In this document: piece by piece, positions 8,163 through 20,260 of the stretch
How positions within the stretch are numbered: the first letter of the stretch is position 1
How the letters are laid out: every line of letters starts with the position of its first letter
Assembly: GCF_024437745.1 (NCBI RefSeq)
Contig: NZ_JANFNY010000023.1
Location: forward strand, 1-64,000
From: Roseomonas sp. GC11
Lineage (GTDB): Bacteria; Pseudomonadota; Alphaproteobacteria; Acetobacterales; Acetobacteraceae
Direction: 5' to 3'
DNA: 64,000 nt
Translations under genes and position numbers: made by a program
The notes under the pieces: generated by a model
The model's database searches: none
What the model was told of the DNA's origin: nothing
Seen by the model: only the letters and a program-made list of their open reading frames with translations

Positions 8163-9503
8163 ATGCAGGTGACCGAGCTGGCAGCCGAGGGGCTGAAGCG
8201 GGCCTTTACCGTGGTGGTTCCGGCGGCGGAGATCGCCACGGCGCGTGATCAGCGCCTGGCCTCGCTGGCGAAGGAGATCCGCATCCCGGGCTTCCGCCCC
8301 GGCAAGGTGCCGATGGCCGTGGTGAAGCAGCGCTATGCCTCCGCCGTGATGGGCGAGGTGCTCGAGGAGCAGGTCCAGGGCGCGACCAAGACGGTGGTGG
8401 ACGAGCGCGGCCTGCGCCCGGCCGTGCAGCCGAAGATCGAGCTGGTGAAGTTCGAGGAAGGCTCCGAGCTGGAGTTCAAGATCGAGCTGGAGCTGCTGCC
8501 CGAGATCCCGCTGCCGGATTTCGCCGCCATCGCGCTGGAGAAGCCCGTCGCCAAGATCAGCGACGAGGAGATCACCAAGGCGCTGGAGGGCATCGCCGCC
8601 CGCAACCGCAACCTTGAGGACGTGACCGAGGCCCGCCCGGCCACCACCGGCGACGTCGTGGTGACCGATTTCGAGGGCCGCCTGGTCGAGGGTGACACCG
8701 TGAGCGAGCCCTTCCCGGGCGGCACGGGCACGGACATGCCGGTCGAGATCGGCGGCAGCGGCTTCATCCCCGGTTTCGCCGAGGGCCTGGAGGGTATCCA
8801 GATCGGCGAGACGCGCGAGGTGGACGTCACCTTCCCGGCCGAGTACGGCGCGGCGGAGCTGGCCGGCAAGCCGGCGCGCTTCAAGCTGACCGCCAAGGGG
8901 CTGAAGAAGCCCGTCTCCCCGGCGCTGGACGATGAGTTCGCCAAGAAGCTCGGCCTGGAGAGCCTGGACGAGCTGAAGAAGCGCATCGGCGAGTCGCTGC
9001 AGGGCGAGTATGACCAGCTCTCCCGCCTGAACGTGAAGCGCAAGCTGCTGGACGCCCTGGCGGCGCAGGCCAGCTTCGAGGTGCCCCCCTCGATGGTCGA
9101 GGCCGAGTTCGGCCAGATCTGGCAGCGCGTCGAGGCCGACCTGAAGGCCGGCAACCTCGACGAGGAGGACAAGGGCAAGGATGAGGACACGCTGAAGGCC
9201 GACTACAAGGCCATCGCCGAGCGCCGCATCCGCCTGGGCCTGCTGCTCTCCGAGATCGGCCGCAGCAACAACATCCAGGTGACGAACGAGGAACTGTCCC
9301 GCGCGATGCGCACCGAGGCCCAGCGCTACCCGGGCCAGGAGCGTGCCGTGATGGAGTTCTTCCAGAAGAACCCGCAGGCGATCGACAACCTGCGCGCCCC
9401 CATCTTCGAGGAGAAGGTGGTGGACTTCATGCTGGAGCTGGCCAAGGTCTCCGAGAAGGAAGTCCCCGCCGGTGAGCTGACGGCCGAGCCGGCCGCGGCC
9501 TGA
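8163..9503 (+). CDS. tig: Trigger factor, ribosome-associated chaperone and peptidyl-prolyl isomerase
   Basis: This 446-residue protein has the three-domain trigger factor layout. The N-terminal ribosome-binding domain carries the signature GFRPGKVP (residues 43-50). An FKBP-type isomerase domain follows (about 160-245, with [16 protein letters not shown]). The C-terminal part is a helical substrate-binding region rich in charged residues. It binds nascent chains at the ribosome exit. ATG 8163 gives the typical M-Q-V-T start; in-frame sequence upstream overlaps the tRNA and is not coding. It is the first gene of the tig-clpP-clpX-lon protein-quality cluster, where ClpXP degrades what the chaperone cannot fold. 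Confidence 0.97.
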   Translation: MQVTELAAEGLKRAFTVVVPAAEIATARDQRLASLAKEIRIPGFRPGKVPMAVVKQRYASAVMGEVLEEQVQGATKTVVDERGLRPAVQPKIELVKFEEGSELEFKIELELLPEIPLPDFAAIALEKPVAKISDEEITKALEGIAARNRNLEDVTEARPATTGDVVVTDFEGRLVEGDTVSEPFPGGTGTDMPVEIGGSGFIPGFAEGLEGIQIGETREVDVTFPAEYGAAELAGKPARFKLTAKGLKKPVSPALDDEFAKKLGLESLDELKKRIGESLQGEYDQLSRLNVKRKLLDALAAQASFEVPPSMVEAEFGQIWQRVEADLKAGNLDEEDKGKDEDTLKADYKAIAERRIRLGLLLSEIGRSNNIQVTNEELSRAMRTEAQRYPGQERAVMEFFQKNPQAIDNLRAPIFEEKVVDFMLELAKVSEKEVPAGELTAEPAAA

Positions 9504-9529
9504 CCTCCGGCCGCCATCCGGCCCCCCGC

Positions 9530-9558
9530 CCGGCCCCGCGCCGCGCGGCAGGGGCCGG
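9530..9558 (+). terminator. Candidate hairpin downstream of tig
   Basis: An 8-bp perfect GC stem, CCGGCCCC (9530-9537) with GGGGCCGG (9551-9558), lies 27 bp after the trigger factor stop. There is no T tract, so it is at most a weak intrinsic terminator or pause site. The rest of the 281-bp gap to clpP has no gene that I can support. Confidence 0.35.
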
Positions 9559-9649
9559 CAGGGTTGGCCTGGGTATGGCCCGGTTCGGGCATGGGCTGGC
9601 GGGCCGGGGCGGAAATTCCGCCCCGGCTCGTTTGCATGAGGGGACCCCT

Positions 9650-9682
9650 CTTTCGCGTCCGCTTCGGCTGCCCCATGTTAAT
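9650..9682 (+). promoter_or_regulatory. Possible heat-shock (sigma-32-like) promoter of clpP
   Basis: CCCCATGTTA at 9671-9680 matches the -10 pattern of sigma-32 promoters (CCCCATnT) about 105 bp before clpP. A matching -35 is weak (CTTTCG near 9650). clpP is heat-inducible in many proteobacteria, but that is family knowledge; this call rests mainly on the -10 element. Confidence 0.3.
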
Positions 9683-9784
9683 CCTGGAAGCGTTAGGGTG
9701 ACGGCGGCGGGCCGGTGCCGGAGTGCCAGGGGCAGGAGTCCCGGGCAGATGCCGGTGCCCCCCGCCACCGCGAGAGGATGCAAA

Positions 9785-10426
9785 ATGCGGGACCGCGATC
9801 CGGTCGAACTCTACAACAATCTCGTCCCGATGGTCGTCGAGCAGACCGCGCGGGGCGAACGGGCCTTTGATATCTATTCGCGCCTGCTGAAGGAGCGGAT
9901 CATCTTCCTGACGGGTCCGGTCTACGACCAGATGTCGTCCCTGATCTGCGCCCAGCTGCTGTTCCTGGAGAGCGAGAATCCGAACAAGGACATCGCCTTC
10001 TACATCAACAGCCCGGGCGGCGTGGTCTCGGCCGGCCTCGCGATGTACGACACGATGCAGTACATCCGCAGCCCCGTCAGCACGGTGTGCCTCGGCATGG
10101 CGGCCTCGATGGGCAGCCTGCTGCTGACCGCCGGCGCCAAGGGCAAGCGATTCGCCCTGCCGAACAGCCGGATCATGGTCCACCAGCCCTCCGGCGGCGC
10201 CCAGGGCCAGGCGACGGATATCGAGATTCAGGCGCGCGAGATCCTGGCGCTGCGCAAGCGGCTGAACCAGATCTATGTCAAGCACACCGGCCAGCCGATC
10301 GAGGAGATCGAGCGCAAGCTGGAGCGTGACAGCTATATGTCGGCCGAGGAGGCGAAGGAATTCGGCCTCATCGACGAAGTGGTCCTGGAGCGCCCGCTCG
10401 CTCCGGCCGAGACCCCGAAGGGGTGA
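9785..10426 (+). CDS. clpP: ATP-dependent Clp protease proteolytic subunit
   Basis: This 213-residue serine peptidase shows the catalytic triad S108 (GMAASMGS), H133 (IMVHQPSGG) and D182 (ERDSYMS), and the oxyanion-forming INSPGG motif. It forms a two-ring 14-mer that degrades substrates unfolded by ClpX. ATG 9785 is preceded by GAGAGG and gives the MRDRDPVE N-terminus usual in alphaproteobacteria; an in-frame ATG 12 codons upstream is possible but less likely. clpX follows after 166 bp in the same direction. Confidence 0.97.
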   Translation: MRDRDPVELYNNLVPMVVEQTARGERAFDIYSRLLKERIIFLTGPVYDQMSSLICAQLLFLESENPNKDIAFYINSPGGVVSAGLAMYDTMQYIRSPVSTVCLGMAASMGSLLLTAGAKGKRFALPNSRIMVHQPSGGAQGQATDIEIQAREILALRKRLNQIYVKHTGQPIEEIERKLERDSYMSAEEAKEFGLIDEVVLERPLAPAETPKG

Positions 10427-10592
10427 CGGGCAGGGGGGCAGCGGCCTTGGCCGCGCCCTTCCACCCCCTCCGCACCGCGGGGGGAGGGGCGGCGCGCACC
10501 GTCCGCCCCCCGTTCCGCTTCCCCCCGGATGACAGGGGGGCTACAGTCCCGCAAGATCCGCCGGCCCGATGCCGGTGGGTCCAGGAGCGCGC

Positions 10593-11849
<1,257 letters not shown>

Positions 11850-11869
11850 GGCCGGCCCGGCGATGTGAG

Positions 11870-11898
11870 CGGGGCAGGCCTGCATGGCTTGCCCCGCC
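11870..11898 (+). terminator. GC hairpin after clpX
   Basis: GCGGGGCAGGCC pairs with GGCTTGCCCCGC around a short loop, 20 bp downstream of the clpX stop. There is no T tract, so it may attenuate rather than fully terminate; lon begins 95 bp further on. Confidence 0.45.
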
Positions 11899-11993
11899 CA
11901 TCGGCCGGACCCATCTCATGGGAATTCCCCGTGGTGCGGGGCCGCGCCGATGATCGGGCGGACCTGCGCCGACTGTCCTGAGTGAGGTCCCCT

Positions 11994-14408
<2,415 letters not shown>

Positions 14409-14461
14409 CAGAAAAAAGAAGGGGGTCCGGGGGAATTCCTTCCCCCGGCCTCTTTTTTTTG
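14409..14461. terminator. Bidirectional terminator module, copy T1
   Basis: AGAAAAAAGAAGGGGGT is followed by the stem CCGGGGGAA/TTCCCCCGG (loop TTCC) and then CCTCTTTTTTTT. The A tract on the left and T tract on the right pair, so it reads as an intrinsic terminator on either strand. Almost identical modules lie after nuoN (29967-30020) and after gloA (58600-58651). Confidence 0.9.
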
Positions 14462-14523
14462 CGCCCCCCGTGGCCCGCCCGCATCAGCGCGACAAATTGG
14501 CGCGCTTCTCGTTCAACGTGACG

Positions 14524-14551
14524 TTGACGGCGGAAAATCGCACTGCCTAGT
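14524..14551 (+). promoter_or_regulatory. Possible hupB promoter
   Basis: TTGACG at 14524-14529 is a good -35 match. About 16 bp later CCTAGT (14546-14551) is a poor -10. Position (about 65 bp upstream of the start) suits the HU gene. Confidence 0.35.
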
Positions 14552-14615
14552 GTCGGGGTGACGCAGTTCGGCCACAGGGCTGATGCTGCCAAGCCACAGG
14601 CGGGGGATGAACCAC

Positions 14616-14888
14616 GTGAACAAGCAGGATCTCGTCGCGGTTGTCGCGGAGACCGGGGAGCTGTCGAAGGCGAAGGCCGGAGAGGTGCTCGATGCGGTGT
14701 TCGATGCGATCAGCCATGCGCTGAAGGAGAAGAAGGAAGTCCGTCTGGTGGGCTTCGGGACTTTCTCGACCTCGCGCCGCAAGGCGGGCAAGGGCCGCAA
14801 CCCGCGGACTGGGGAGGAGATCGAGATCGCGGCGACGACGACGGTGCGCTTCAAGGCGGGCAAGGCGCTGAAGGATGGGCTGGGCTGA
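14616..14888 (+). CDS. hupB: DNA-binding protein HU
   Basis: This 90-residue protein is a full-length HU: MNKQDLVAVVAETGELSKAKA at the N-terminus, GFGTFSTSRRKAGKGRNPRTGE over the DNA-binding arm (R-N-P conserved) and a C-terminal VRFKAGKALKDG. It bends and compacts DNA as a dimer. I place the start at GTG 14616, because GGGGGA at 14602-14607 has correct spacing to it and the resulting MNKQDL matches the family. ATG 14607 (93 residues) would have no spaced ribosome site. It follows lon in the conserved order; a GC hairpin terminator follows. Confidence 0.93.
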   Translation: MNKQDLVAVVAETGELSKAKAGEVLDAVFDAISHALKEKKEVRLVGFGTFSTSRRKAGKGRNPRTGEEIEIAATTTVRFKAGKALKDGLG

Positions 14889-14921
14889 CCGGCCCGGCCA
14901 TCCTGGCGCGGGAAGGGGAGG

Positions 14922-14943
14922 GGGCCGGCTTTGCCGGCCCTTT
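14922..14943 (+). terminator. Terminator after hupB
   Basis: The stem GGGCCGGC (14922-14929) and GCCGGCCC (14933-14940) with loop TTT is followed by a short TTT. It lies 34 bp after the hupB stop. Confidence 0.6.
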
Positions 14944-15034
14944 GTCGTTCTGAGGCTCAGGTCGTTCTGAGGCCTGGGTCATTTTGGGCTTGGCGCCGGC
15001 ATGGTGGCGGCGCTAAGCGCAGGCTTGCTGGTGC

Positions 15035-15109
15035 GGGCGCTTAGCTCAGCGGTAGAGCGCCTCGCTTACACCGAGGATGCCGATGGTTCGAATCCGTCAG
15101 CGCCCACCA
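15035..15109 (+). tRNA. tRNA-Val (anticodon UAC)
   Basis: Acceptor strand GGGCGCT (15035-15041) pairs with AGCGCCC (15099-15105), followed by discriminator A and encoded CCA. The anticodon stem CCTCG/CGAGG encloses CTTACAC, giving UAC. D-loop AGCTCAGCGGTAGAGC and T-loop GTTCGAAT are canonical. It lies between hupB and tRNA-Asp, an arrangement common in alphaproteobacteria. Confidence 0.97.
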
Positions 15110-15155
15110 GAAGGTTTCCCAATCAAATCAATGCACAAAAAACGCAGAGGGCGTG

Positions 15156-15184
15156 TTGACAGGAGCCTCTCCTGGCCGTATTTC
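15156..15184 (+). promoter_or_regulatory. Promoter of tRNA-Asp
   Basis: A consensus -35 TTGACA (15156-15161) and -10 TATTTC (15179-15184) are separated by 17 bp. The predicted start is about 10 bp before the mature tRNA. This shows that tRNA-Asp can be transcribed apart from tRNA-Val. Confidence 0.65.
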
Positions 15185-15200
15185 CCCTCTCACGACGCAA

Positions 15201-15277
15201 GCGGGTGTAGCTCAGTCGGTTAGAGCGCCGGCCTGTCACGCCGGAGGTCGCGGGTTCGAGCCCCGTCACTCGCGCCA
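15201..15277 (+). tRNA. tRNA-Asp (anticodon GUC)
   Basis: Acceptor strand GCGGGTG (15201-15207) pairs with CACTCGC (15267-15273, one G-U), followed by discriminator G and CCA. The anticodon loop CTGTCAC gives GUC. T-loop GTTCGAGC is canonical. Confidence 0.97.
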
Positions 15278-15287
15278 GTCGTCTAGG

Positions 15288-15326
15288 CAAAAACGCCGCC
15301 CCGGAGAAATCCGGGGCGGCGTTTTG
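15288..15326 (+). terminator. Strong terminator after tRNA-Asp
   Basis: An almost perfect long stem (AAAACGCCGCCCCGG with CCGGGGCGGCGTTTT, loop AGAAAT) lies 10 bp after the tRNA and ends in T residues. It separates the tRNA unit from the nuo operon. The following 176 bp before nuoA show no convincing promoter match to me. Confidence 0.9.
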
Positions 15327-15502
15327 CTTTGGCATGTTTTCGTCTTTGAATGTTCCGCAAGCCTCTCCGGGCTATGGCGAAGCGTGCGTTGGGGGGGTAA
15401 TGTCCGCCCAGCGCTGCGCTGCGGTATTCCCTGCGGCGTGGCTCGCCATGCGCTCCCCTGCGCTGGCTTAGTGGGCCGCAGGCCCGAGGGACGGACGCAA
15501 AC

Positions 15503-15871
15503 ATGACCCAGCCCCTGCTGGCGAACTATTTCCCGATCCTGGTCTTCCTGGCCATTGCCGCCGCGATCGCGGTGGCCATGGTGGGCGGCAGCGTGCTGGC
15601 GGCCCGCCAGAAGCCCTATGCGGAGAAAGTCTCCGCCTATGAATGCGGCTTCGAGCCCTTCGATGACACGCGCCGGCGCTTCGATGTGCGATTCTACCTG
15701 GTCGCCATCCTGTTCATCATCTTCGACCTCGAAGTGGCCTTCCTCTTCCCCTGGGCGGTGACGCTCGGGCAGATCGGCTGGTTCGGCTTCCTGTCGATGA
15801 TGGGGTTCCTCGGCGTGCTCACGGTGGGTTTCATCTATGAGTGGCGCAAGGGCGCCCTGGACTGGGAGTGA
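15503..15871 (+). CDS. nuoA: NADH-quinone oxidoreductase subunit A
   Basis: This 122-residue membrane subunit has three predicted transmembrane helices (about 9-34, 62-84, 92-112) and the conserved loop [43 protein letters not shown]. The cysteine in YECGF and the acidic FDLE pair are family hallmarks of the loop near the quinone site. It opens a complete nuoA-N operon for proton-pumping complex I; nuoB starts 7 bp after its stop. Confidence 0.97.
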   Translation: MTQPLLANYFPILVFLAIAAAIAVAMVGGSVLAARQKPYAEKVSAYECGFEPFDDTRRRFDVRFYLVAILFIIFDLEVAFLFPWAVTLGQIGWFGFLSMMGFLGVLTVGFIYEWRKGALDWE

Positions 15872-15878
15872 GCGGCGG

Positions 15879-16433
15879 ATGAGCGCGAACGAACAGCTGG
15901 CCTGGAACAGCCAGGCCCTGGCGCCTGGAGCCGAGCAGGACGCCGTCCTGAAGGGCGTGACGGACGAGATCGAGGACAAGGGCTTCATCGTCGCCAACCT
16001 GGACAAGGTGGTGAACTGGGCCCGCACCGGCAGCCTCTGGCCGATGACCTTCGGCCTGGCCTGCTGCGCCGTGCCGATGATCCACGCCTATATGCCGCGC
16101 TACGACCTGGACCGCTTCGGCGTGATTCCGCGCGGCTCGCCGCGCCAGTCGGACGTGATGATCGTGGCCGGCACGCTGACCAACAAGATGGCCCCCGCGC
16201 TGCGCAAGGTCTATGACCAGATGGCCGAGCCGCGCTGGGTCATCTCCATGGGCAGCTGCGCCAATGGCGGCGGCTATTACCATTACAGCTACAGCGTCGT
16301 GCGCGGCTGCGACCGCGTCGTGCCGGTGGATGTCTATGTCCCCGGCTGCCCGCCGACGGCCGAGGCGCTGGTCTACGGCATCCTGCAGCTGCAGAAGAAG
16401 ATCCGCCGGACGGGGAGCATCCTGCGTGGCTGA
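15879..16433 (+). CDS. nuoB: NADH-quinone oxidoreductase subunit B
   Basis: This 184-residue peripheral-arm subunit carries the ligands of cluster N2: C62/C63 (LACCAVP), C127 (GSCANGG) and C157 (VPGCPPT). N2 is the last [4Fe-4S] cluster and passes electrons to quinone. ATG 15879 was preferred over an upstream in-frame Met that lies inside nuoA. It overlaps nuoC by 8 bp. Confidence 0.97.
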   Translation: MSANEQLAWNSQALAPGAEQDAVLKGVTDEIEDKGFIVANLDKVVNWARTGSLWPMTFGLACCAVPMIHAYMPRYDLDRFGVIPRGSPRQSDVMIVAGTLTNKMAPALRKVYDQMAEPRWVISMGSCANGGGYYHYSYSVVRGCDRVVPVDVYVPGCPPTAEALVYGILQLQKKIRRTGSILRG

Positions 16434-17091
16434 CGAAACCGCCCTCGACACGGCGGAGGCGCCGCGCGCGCCGACCGCCCAGGAAGCCCTGCTGGCCACC
16501 GTGCTGGGCGCGGTGCCGGACGGCGTCGTGACCGCCTCGCGCATCGCCCGCGGGGAAGAGGTTGAGATCCGCATCCGCCGCGAGGCGCTGCATGGCGTGA
16601 TGCGCCTGCTGCGCGAGGATCCGCGTCTGGCCTTCGAGCAGTGCGTCGACATCTGCGGCGTGGACTGGCCGGGGCGCGCCGCGCGCTTCGATGTCGTCTA
16701 CAACCTGCTGTCGATGACGCATAACCAGCGCATCCGCGTCATCACCGAGACGGACGAGTCGGTGCCGGTGTCCACCGTCTGCGACATCTGGCCCTCCGCC
16801 ACCTGGTATGAGCGCGAGACCTGGGACATGTATGGCGTCATCTTCGACGGCCAGCCCGATCTCCGCCGCATCCTGACCGATTACGGCTTCGAGGGGCATC
16901 CGCTCCGCAAGGACTTCCCGCTGACCGGCTTTGTCGAGGTCCGCTACGATTCCGAGCGGCAGCAGGTGGTCTACGAGCCCGTGACGCTGCAGCAGGATTT
17001 CCGCAATTTCGATTTCCTCTCGCCCTGGGAAGGCATGACGACGCTGCCCGGCGACGAGAAGGTGCACCTCAACCGGATCACCCGCGAATGA
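16426..17091 (+). CDS. nuoC: NADH-quinone oxidoreductase subunit C
   Basis: This 221-residue subunit of the connecting module has the 30-kDa signature [38 protein letters not shown]. It begins at GTG 16426 inside the end of nuoB, and ends with ATGA overlap onto nuoD, so all three are probably translationally coupled. NuoC is separate from NuoD here, unlike the fused NuoCD of enterobacteria. Confidence 0.96.
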   Translation: MADETALDTAEAPRAPTAQEALLATVLGAVPDGVVTASRIARGEEVEIRIRREALHGVMRLLREDPRLAFEQCVDICGVDWPGRAARFDVVYNLLSMTHNQRIRVITETDESVPVSTVCDIWPSATWYERETWDMYGVIFDGQPDLRRILTDYGFEGHPLRKDFPLTGFVEVRYDSERQQVVYEPVTLQQDFRNFDFLSPWEGMTTLPGDEKVHLNRITRE

Positions 17092-18305
17092 GCCTCAGCA
17101 CCGACGACACCCCGGCCGCCGGCGGCACCCGCACGGTCGAGATCGACAGCCACACCATCAATTTCGGCCCGCAGCATCCGGCGGCGCATGGCGTGCTGCG
17201 CCTGATCCTGGAGATGCAGGGCGAGGTGGTGGAGCGCGCCGACCCGCATATCGGCCTGCTGCACCGTGGCACCGAGAAGCTGATCGAGCACAAGAGCTAC
17301 CTCCAGGCGCTGCCCTATTTCGACCGCCTGGACTATGTGGCCCCGATGGCGCAGGAGCATGCCTTCGCCCTGGCCACGGAAAAGCTGCTCGGCATCCAGG
17401 CGCCGATCCGCGCGCAGTATATCCGCGTGCTCTTCGCCGAGATCAGCCGCGTGCTGAACCACATCCTGAACATCACCACCTATGCGCTGGATGTGGGCGC
17501 GACGACGCCCTCCCTCTGGGGCTTCGAGCAGCGCGAGGTGCTGCTGGAATTCTATGAGGCGGCCTCCGGCTCGCATTACCACGCGAATTATTTCCGCGCC
17601 GGCGGCGTGGCCAAGGACCTGCCGGCCGGGCTGACCGAGCGCATCGCCACCTGGGCGGAGCAGTTCCCGCGCTTCGTCGACGATATCGAGCGCCTGCTGA
17701 CGGGCAACCGCATCTTCAAGCAGCGCACCGTCGATATCGGCGTGATGACGGCGGAAGAGGCGATGGCCTGGGGCTTCACCGGCCCCTGCATCCGCGCCTC
17801 CGGCTGCGCCTGGGATCTGCGCCGCAGCCAGCCCTACGACATCTACGAGCAGCTCGATTTCGAGATTCCCGTGGGCACGCATGGGGATTGCTATGAGCGC
17901 TACCTGGTCCGCATCGCCGAGATGCGCGAGAGCCTGAAGATCATCAGGCAGTGCCTGGCGCAGATGCCGGGCGGGCCGATCAAGGTCCAGGACACCAAGA
18001 TCGCGCCGCCGAAGCGGGCGGAGATGAAGCGCTCGATGGAGGCGCTCATCCACCACTTCAAGCTCTATTCCGAGGGCTACCACGTGCCCGAGGGCTCGAC
18101 CTACACCGCGGTCGAGGCGCCGAAGGGCGAGTTCGGCGTGTTCCTGGTGGCGGACGGCACCAACCGCCCGTATCGCTGCAAGATCCGCGCCCCCGGCTTC
18201 GCCCATCTGCAGGCGATGGAGAAGCTGTCCAAGGGCCACATGCTGGCCGACGCCGTGTCCGTCATCGGCAGCCTGGATATCGTGTTCGGAGAGATCGACC
18301 GGTGA
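17088..18305 (+). CDS. nuoD: NADH-quinone oxidoreductase subunit D
   Basis: This 405-residue 49-kDa-type subunit, which forms the quinone cavity with NuoB, shows [16 protein letters not shown] at the N-terminus, the [25 protein letters not shown] stretch and the C-terminal GFAHLQ...DIVFGEIDR. Conserved His and Tyr near the quinone head-group site are present. The ATG overlaps the nuoC stop, and the nuoE GTG overlaps its own stop. Confidence 0.97.
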   Translation: MSLSTDDTPAAGGTRTVEIDSHTINFGPQHPAAHGVLRLILEMQGEVVERADPHIGLLHRGTEKLIEHKSYLQALPYFDRLDYVAPMAQEHAFALATEKLLGIQAPIRAQYIRVLFAEISRVLNHILNITTYALDVGATTPSLWGFEQREVLLEFYEAASGSHYHANYFRAGGVAKDLPAGLTERIATWAEQFPRFVDDIERLLTGNRIFKQRTVDIGVMTAEEAMAWGFTGPCIRASGCAWDLRRSQPYDIYEQLDFEIPVGTHGDCYERYLVRIAEMRESLKIIRQCLAQMPGGPIKVQDTKIAPPKRAEMKRSMEALIHHFKLYSEGYHVPEGSTYTAVEAPKGEFGVFLVADGTNRPYRCKIRAPGFAHLQAMEKLSKGHMLADAVSVIGSLDIVFGEIDR

Positions 18306-18943
18306 GCGCCCAGCACAACGTGGAGCACCACGAGGAACCCGCGAGCTTCGCCTTCGACGCGGAGAGCGAGGCGCAGATCGAGAAGATCCTGAAGCGCTAC
18401 CCGGAAGGCAAGCAGGCGAGCGGCGTCATCCCGCTGCTCTATGTCGCGCAGAAGCAGATGGGGCGTGCCACCGGCAGCGCCTGGGTGCCGCGCGTGGCGA
18501 TGGACACCATCGCCGAGCGCCTCGGCATGGCGCCGATCCGCGTCTATGAAGTGGCGACCTTCTACTTCATGTTCAATACCAAGCCGATCGGGCGCTTCCA
18601 CCTGCAGGTCTGCGGCACGACGCCCTGCTGGCTGCGCGGCTCGGACGAGGTGCTGCGCGCCTGCAAGGAGGCCGGCCACCTCAAGGGCTATGGCGACACC
18701 AGCGCAGACGGGATGTTCACCCTGACTGAGGTTGAATGCCTCGGCGGGTGCGTGAACGCGCCCATCCTGCAGGTGGATGACGACTACTACGAGGATCTCG
18801 ACTACGAGAGCACGGTGAAGCTGATCGAGTCGCTGAAGCGCGGCGAGCGGCCGAAGCCGGGCAGCGCCAAGGGCCGCCTCTGCAGCGCGCCCGAGGGCGG
18901 GCCGGAAGTGCTGCTCGATATCCCGCTGTCGGAGGGGAAGTGA
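18302..18943 (+). CDS. nuoE: NADH-quinone oxidoreductase subunit E
   Basis: This 213-residue NADH-module subunit has the thioredoxin-like [2Fe-2S] N1a ligands C104, C109 ([11 protein letters not shown]) and C146, C150 (CLGGCVNAP). The C-terminal ~40 residues after the fold (rich in Lys, Gly and Pro) are longer than in E. coli (166 residues), as in other alphaproteobacteria. It starts at GTG 18302 within the nuoD stop region. Confidence 0.96.
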   Translation: MSAQHNVEHHEEPASFAFDAESEAQIEKILKRYPEGKQASGVIPLLYVAQKQMGRATGSAWVPRVAMDTIAERLGMAPIRVYEVATFYFMFNTKPIGRFHLQVCGTTPCWLRGSDEVLRACKEAGHLKGYGDTSADGMFTLTEVECLGGCVNAPILQVDDDYYEDLDYESTVKLIESLKRGERPKPGSAKGRLCSAPEGGPEVLLDIPLSEGK

Positions 18944-18947
18944 CGCC

Positions 18948-20255
18948 ATGGCGCTGAGCGACAAGGACCGCATCTTCACCAACCTCTACGGCATCCATCC
19001 CTGGGGGCTGAAAGAGGCGCGGCGCCGCGGCAACTGGGACGGCACCGCCGGCCTGATCGCCAAGGGCCGGGACTGGATCATCGAGGAAGTGAAGCAGTCC
19101 GGCCTGCGCGGCCGTGGCGGCGCCGGCTTCCCGACCGGCATGAAGTGGAGCTTCATGCCGAAATCCAACCCGGATGGCCGGCCTTCCTACCTCGTCGTCA
19201 ACTGCGACGAGTCGGAGCCGGGCACCTGCAAGGACCGCGACATCGTCCGCAACGATCCGCACACGCTGATCGAGGGCTGCCTGCTGGCCGGCGTCGCCAT
19301 GGGCGCGCATGCCGGCTACATCTACATCCGCGGCGAATACTACAACGAGCACCTGGTGCTGCAGGCCGCGATCGACGAGGCCTATGAGGCCGGGCTGCTC
19401 GGCAGGAACGCGGCGGGCGGCGGCTGGGATTTCGACCTCTACGTCCATCGCGGCGCCGGCGCCTATATCTGCGGCGAAGAGACGGCGCTGATCGAGAGCC
19501 TGGAGGGCAAGAAGGGCATGCCGCGCCTGAAGCCGCCCTTCCCGGCGGCTGTCGGCCTCTATGGCTGCCCGACCACGGTCAACAATGTCGAGACCATCGC
19601 GGTGGTGCCGACGATCCTGCGCCGTGGCGCCTCGTGGTTCTCCTCCTTCGGGCGGCCGAAGAATTCGGGGACCAAGATCTTCTGCATCCAGGGCCATGTG
19701 AACAAGCCCTGCAACATCGAAGCCGAGATGAGCATCCCCATGCGGGAGCTGATCGAGCGCTATGCCGGTGGCGTGCGCGGCGGCTGGGACAATCTGCTGG
19801 CGGTCATCCCCGGCGGCTCCTCCACGCCGCTGCTGCCCAAGCACATCTGCGACGACGTGCTGATGGATTTCGACGCGCTGCGCGAGCACCGCACGGGCCT
19901 CGGCACGGCGAGCGTGATCGTGATGGACAAGTCCACCGACATCATCAAGGCGATCGCCCGCCTCGCGGCCTTCTACAAGCATGAGAGCTGCGGCCAGTGC
20001 ACCCCCTGCCGCGAGGGCATGGGCTGGCAGAAGCGCCTGATGGACCGCATGGTCGAGGGCCGCGCCGAGATCGAGGAGATCGACCTGCTGGAGGGCGTCA
20101 CCCGCCAGATCGAGGGTCACACCATCTGCGCGCTGGCCGATGGCGGCGTGTGGCCGGTGCAGGGGCTGATCCGCCACTTCCGCCCGCTGATGGAAGAGCG
20201 CATCCGCCAGTACAAGCAGAAGCACGGCGGTGGCATGCCGCTGGCGGCGGAGTAA
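18948..20255 (+). CDS. nuoF: NADH-quinone oxidoreductase subunit F (NADH/FMN-binding)
   Basis: This 435-residue subunit oxidises NADH. The FMN/NADH motifs are [16 protein letters not shown] (from residue 53) and [19 protein letters not shown]. The [4Fe-4S] N3 ligands are in [12 protein letters not shown], plus a later cysteine near TICALAD. It begins 4 bp after nuoE and is followed 5 bp later by nuoG. Confidence 0.97.
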   Translation: MALSDKDRIFTNLYGIHPWGLKEARRRGNWDGTAGLIAKGRDWIIEEVKQSGLRGRGGAGFPTGMKWSFMPKSNPDGRPSYLVVNCDESEPGTCKDRDIVRNDPHTLIEGCLLAGVAMGAHAGYIYIRGEYYNEHLVLQAAIDEAYEAGLLGRNAAGGGWDFDLYVHRGAGAYICGEETALIESLEGKKGMPRLKPPFPAAVGLYGCPTTVNNVETIAVVPTILRRGASWFSSFGRPKNSGTKIFCIQGHVNKPCNIEAEMSIPMRELIERYAGGVRGGWDNLLAVIPGGSSTPLLPKHICDDVLMDFDALREHRTGLGTASVIVMDKSTDIIKAIARLAAFYKHESCGQCTPCREGMGWQKRLMDRMVEGRAEIEEIDLLEGVTRQIEGHTICALADGGVWPVQGLIRHFRPLMEERIRQYKQKHGGGMPLAAE

Positions 20256-20260
20256 GCGCC

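Noticed and set aside
14607-14615. ATG 14607 as the start of HU
   Set aside because: The GGGGG ribosome site abuts it with no spacing, while GTG 14616 has correct spacing and gives the canonical MNKQDL start; not fully excluded.
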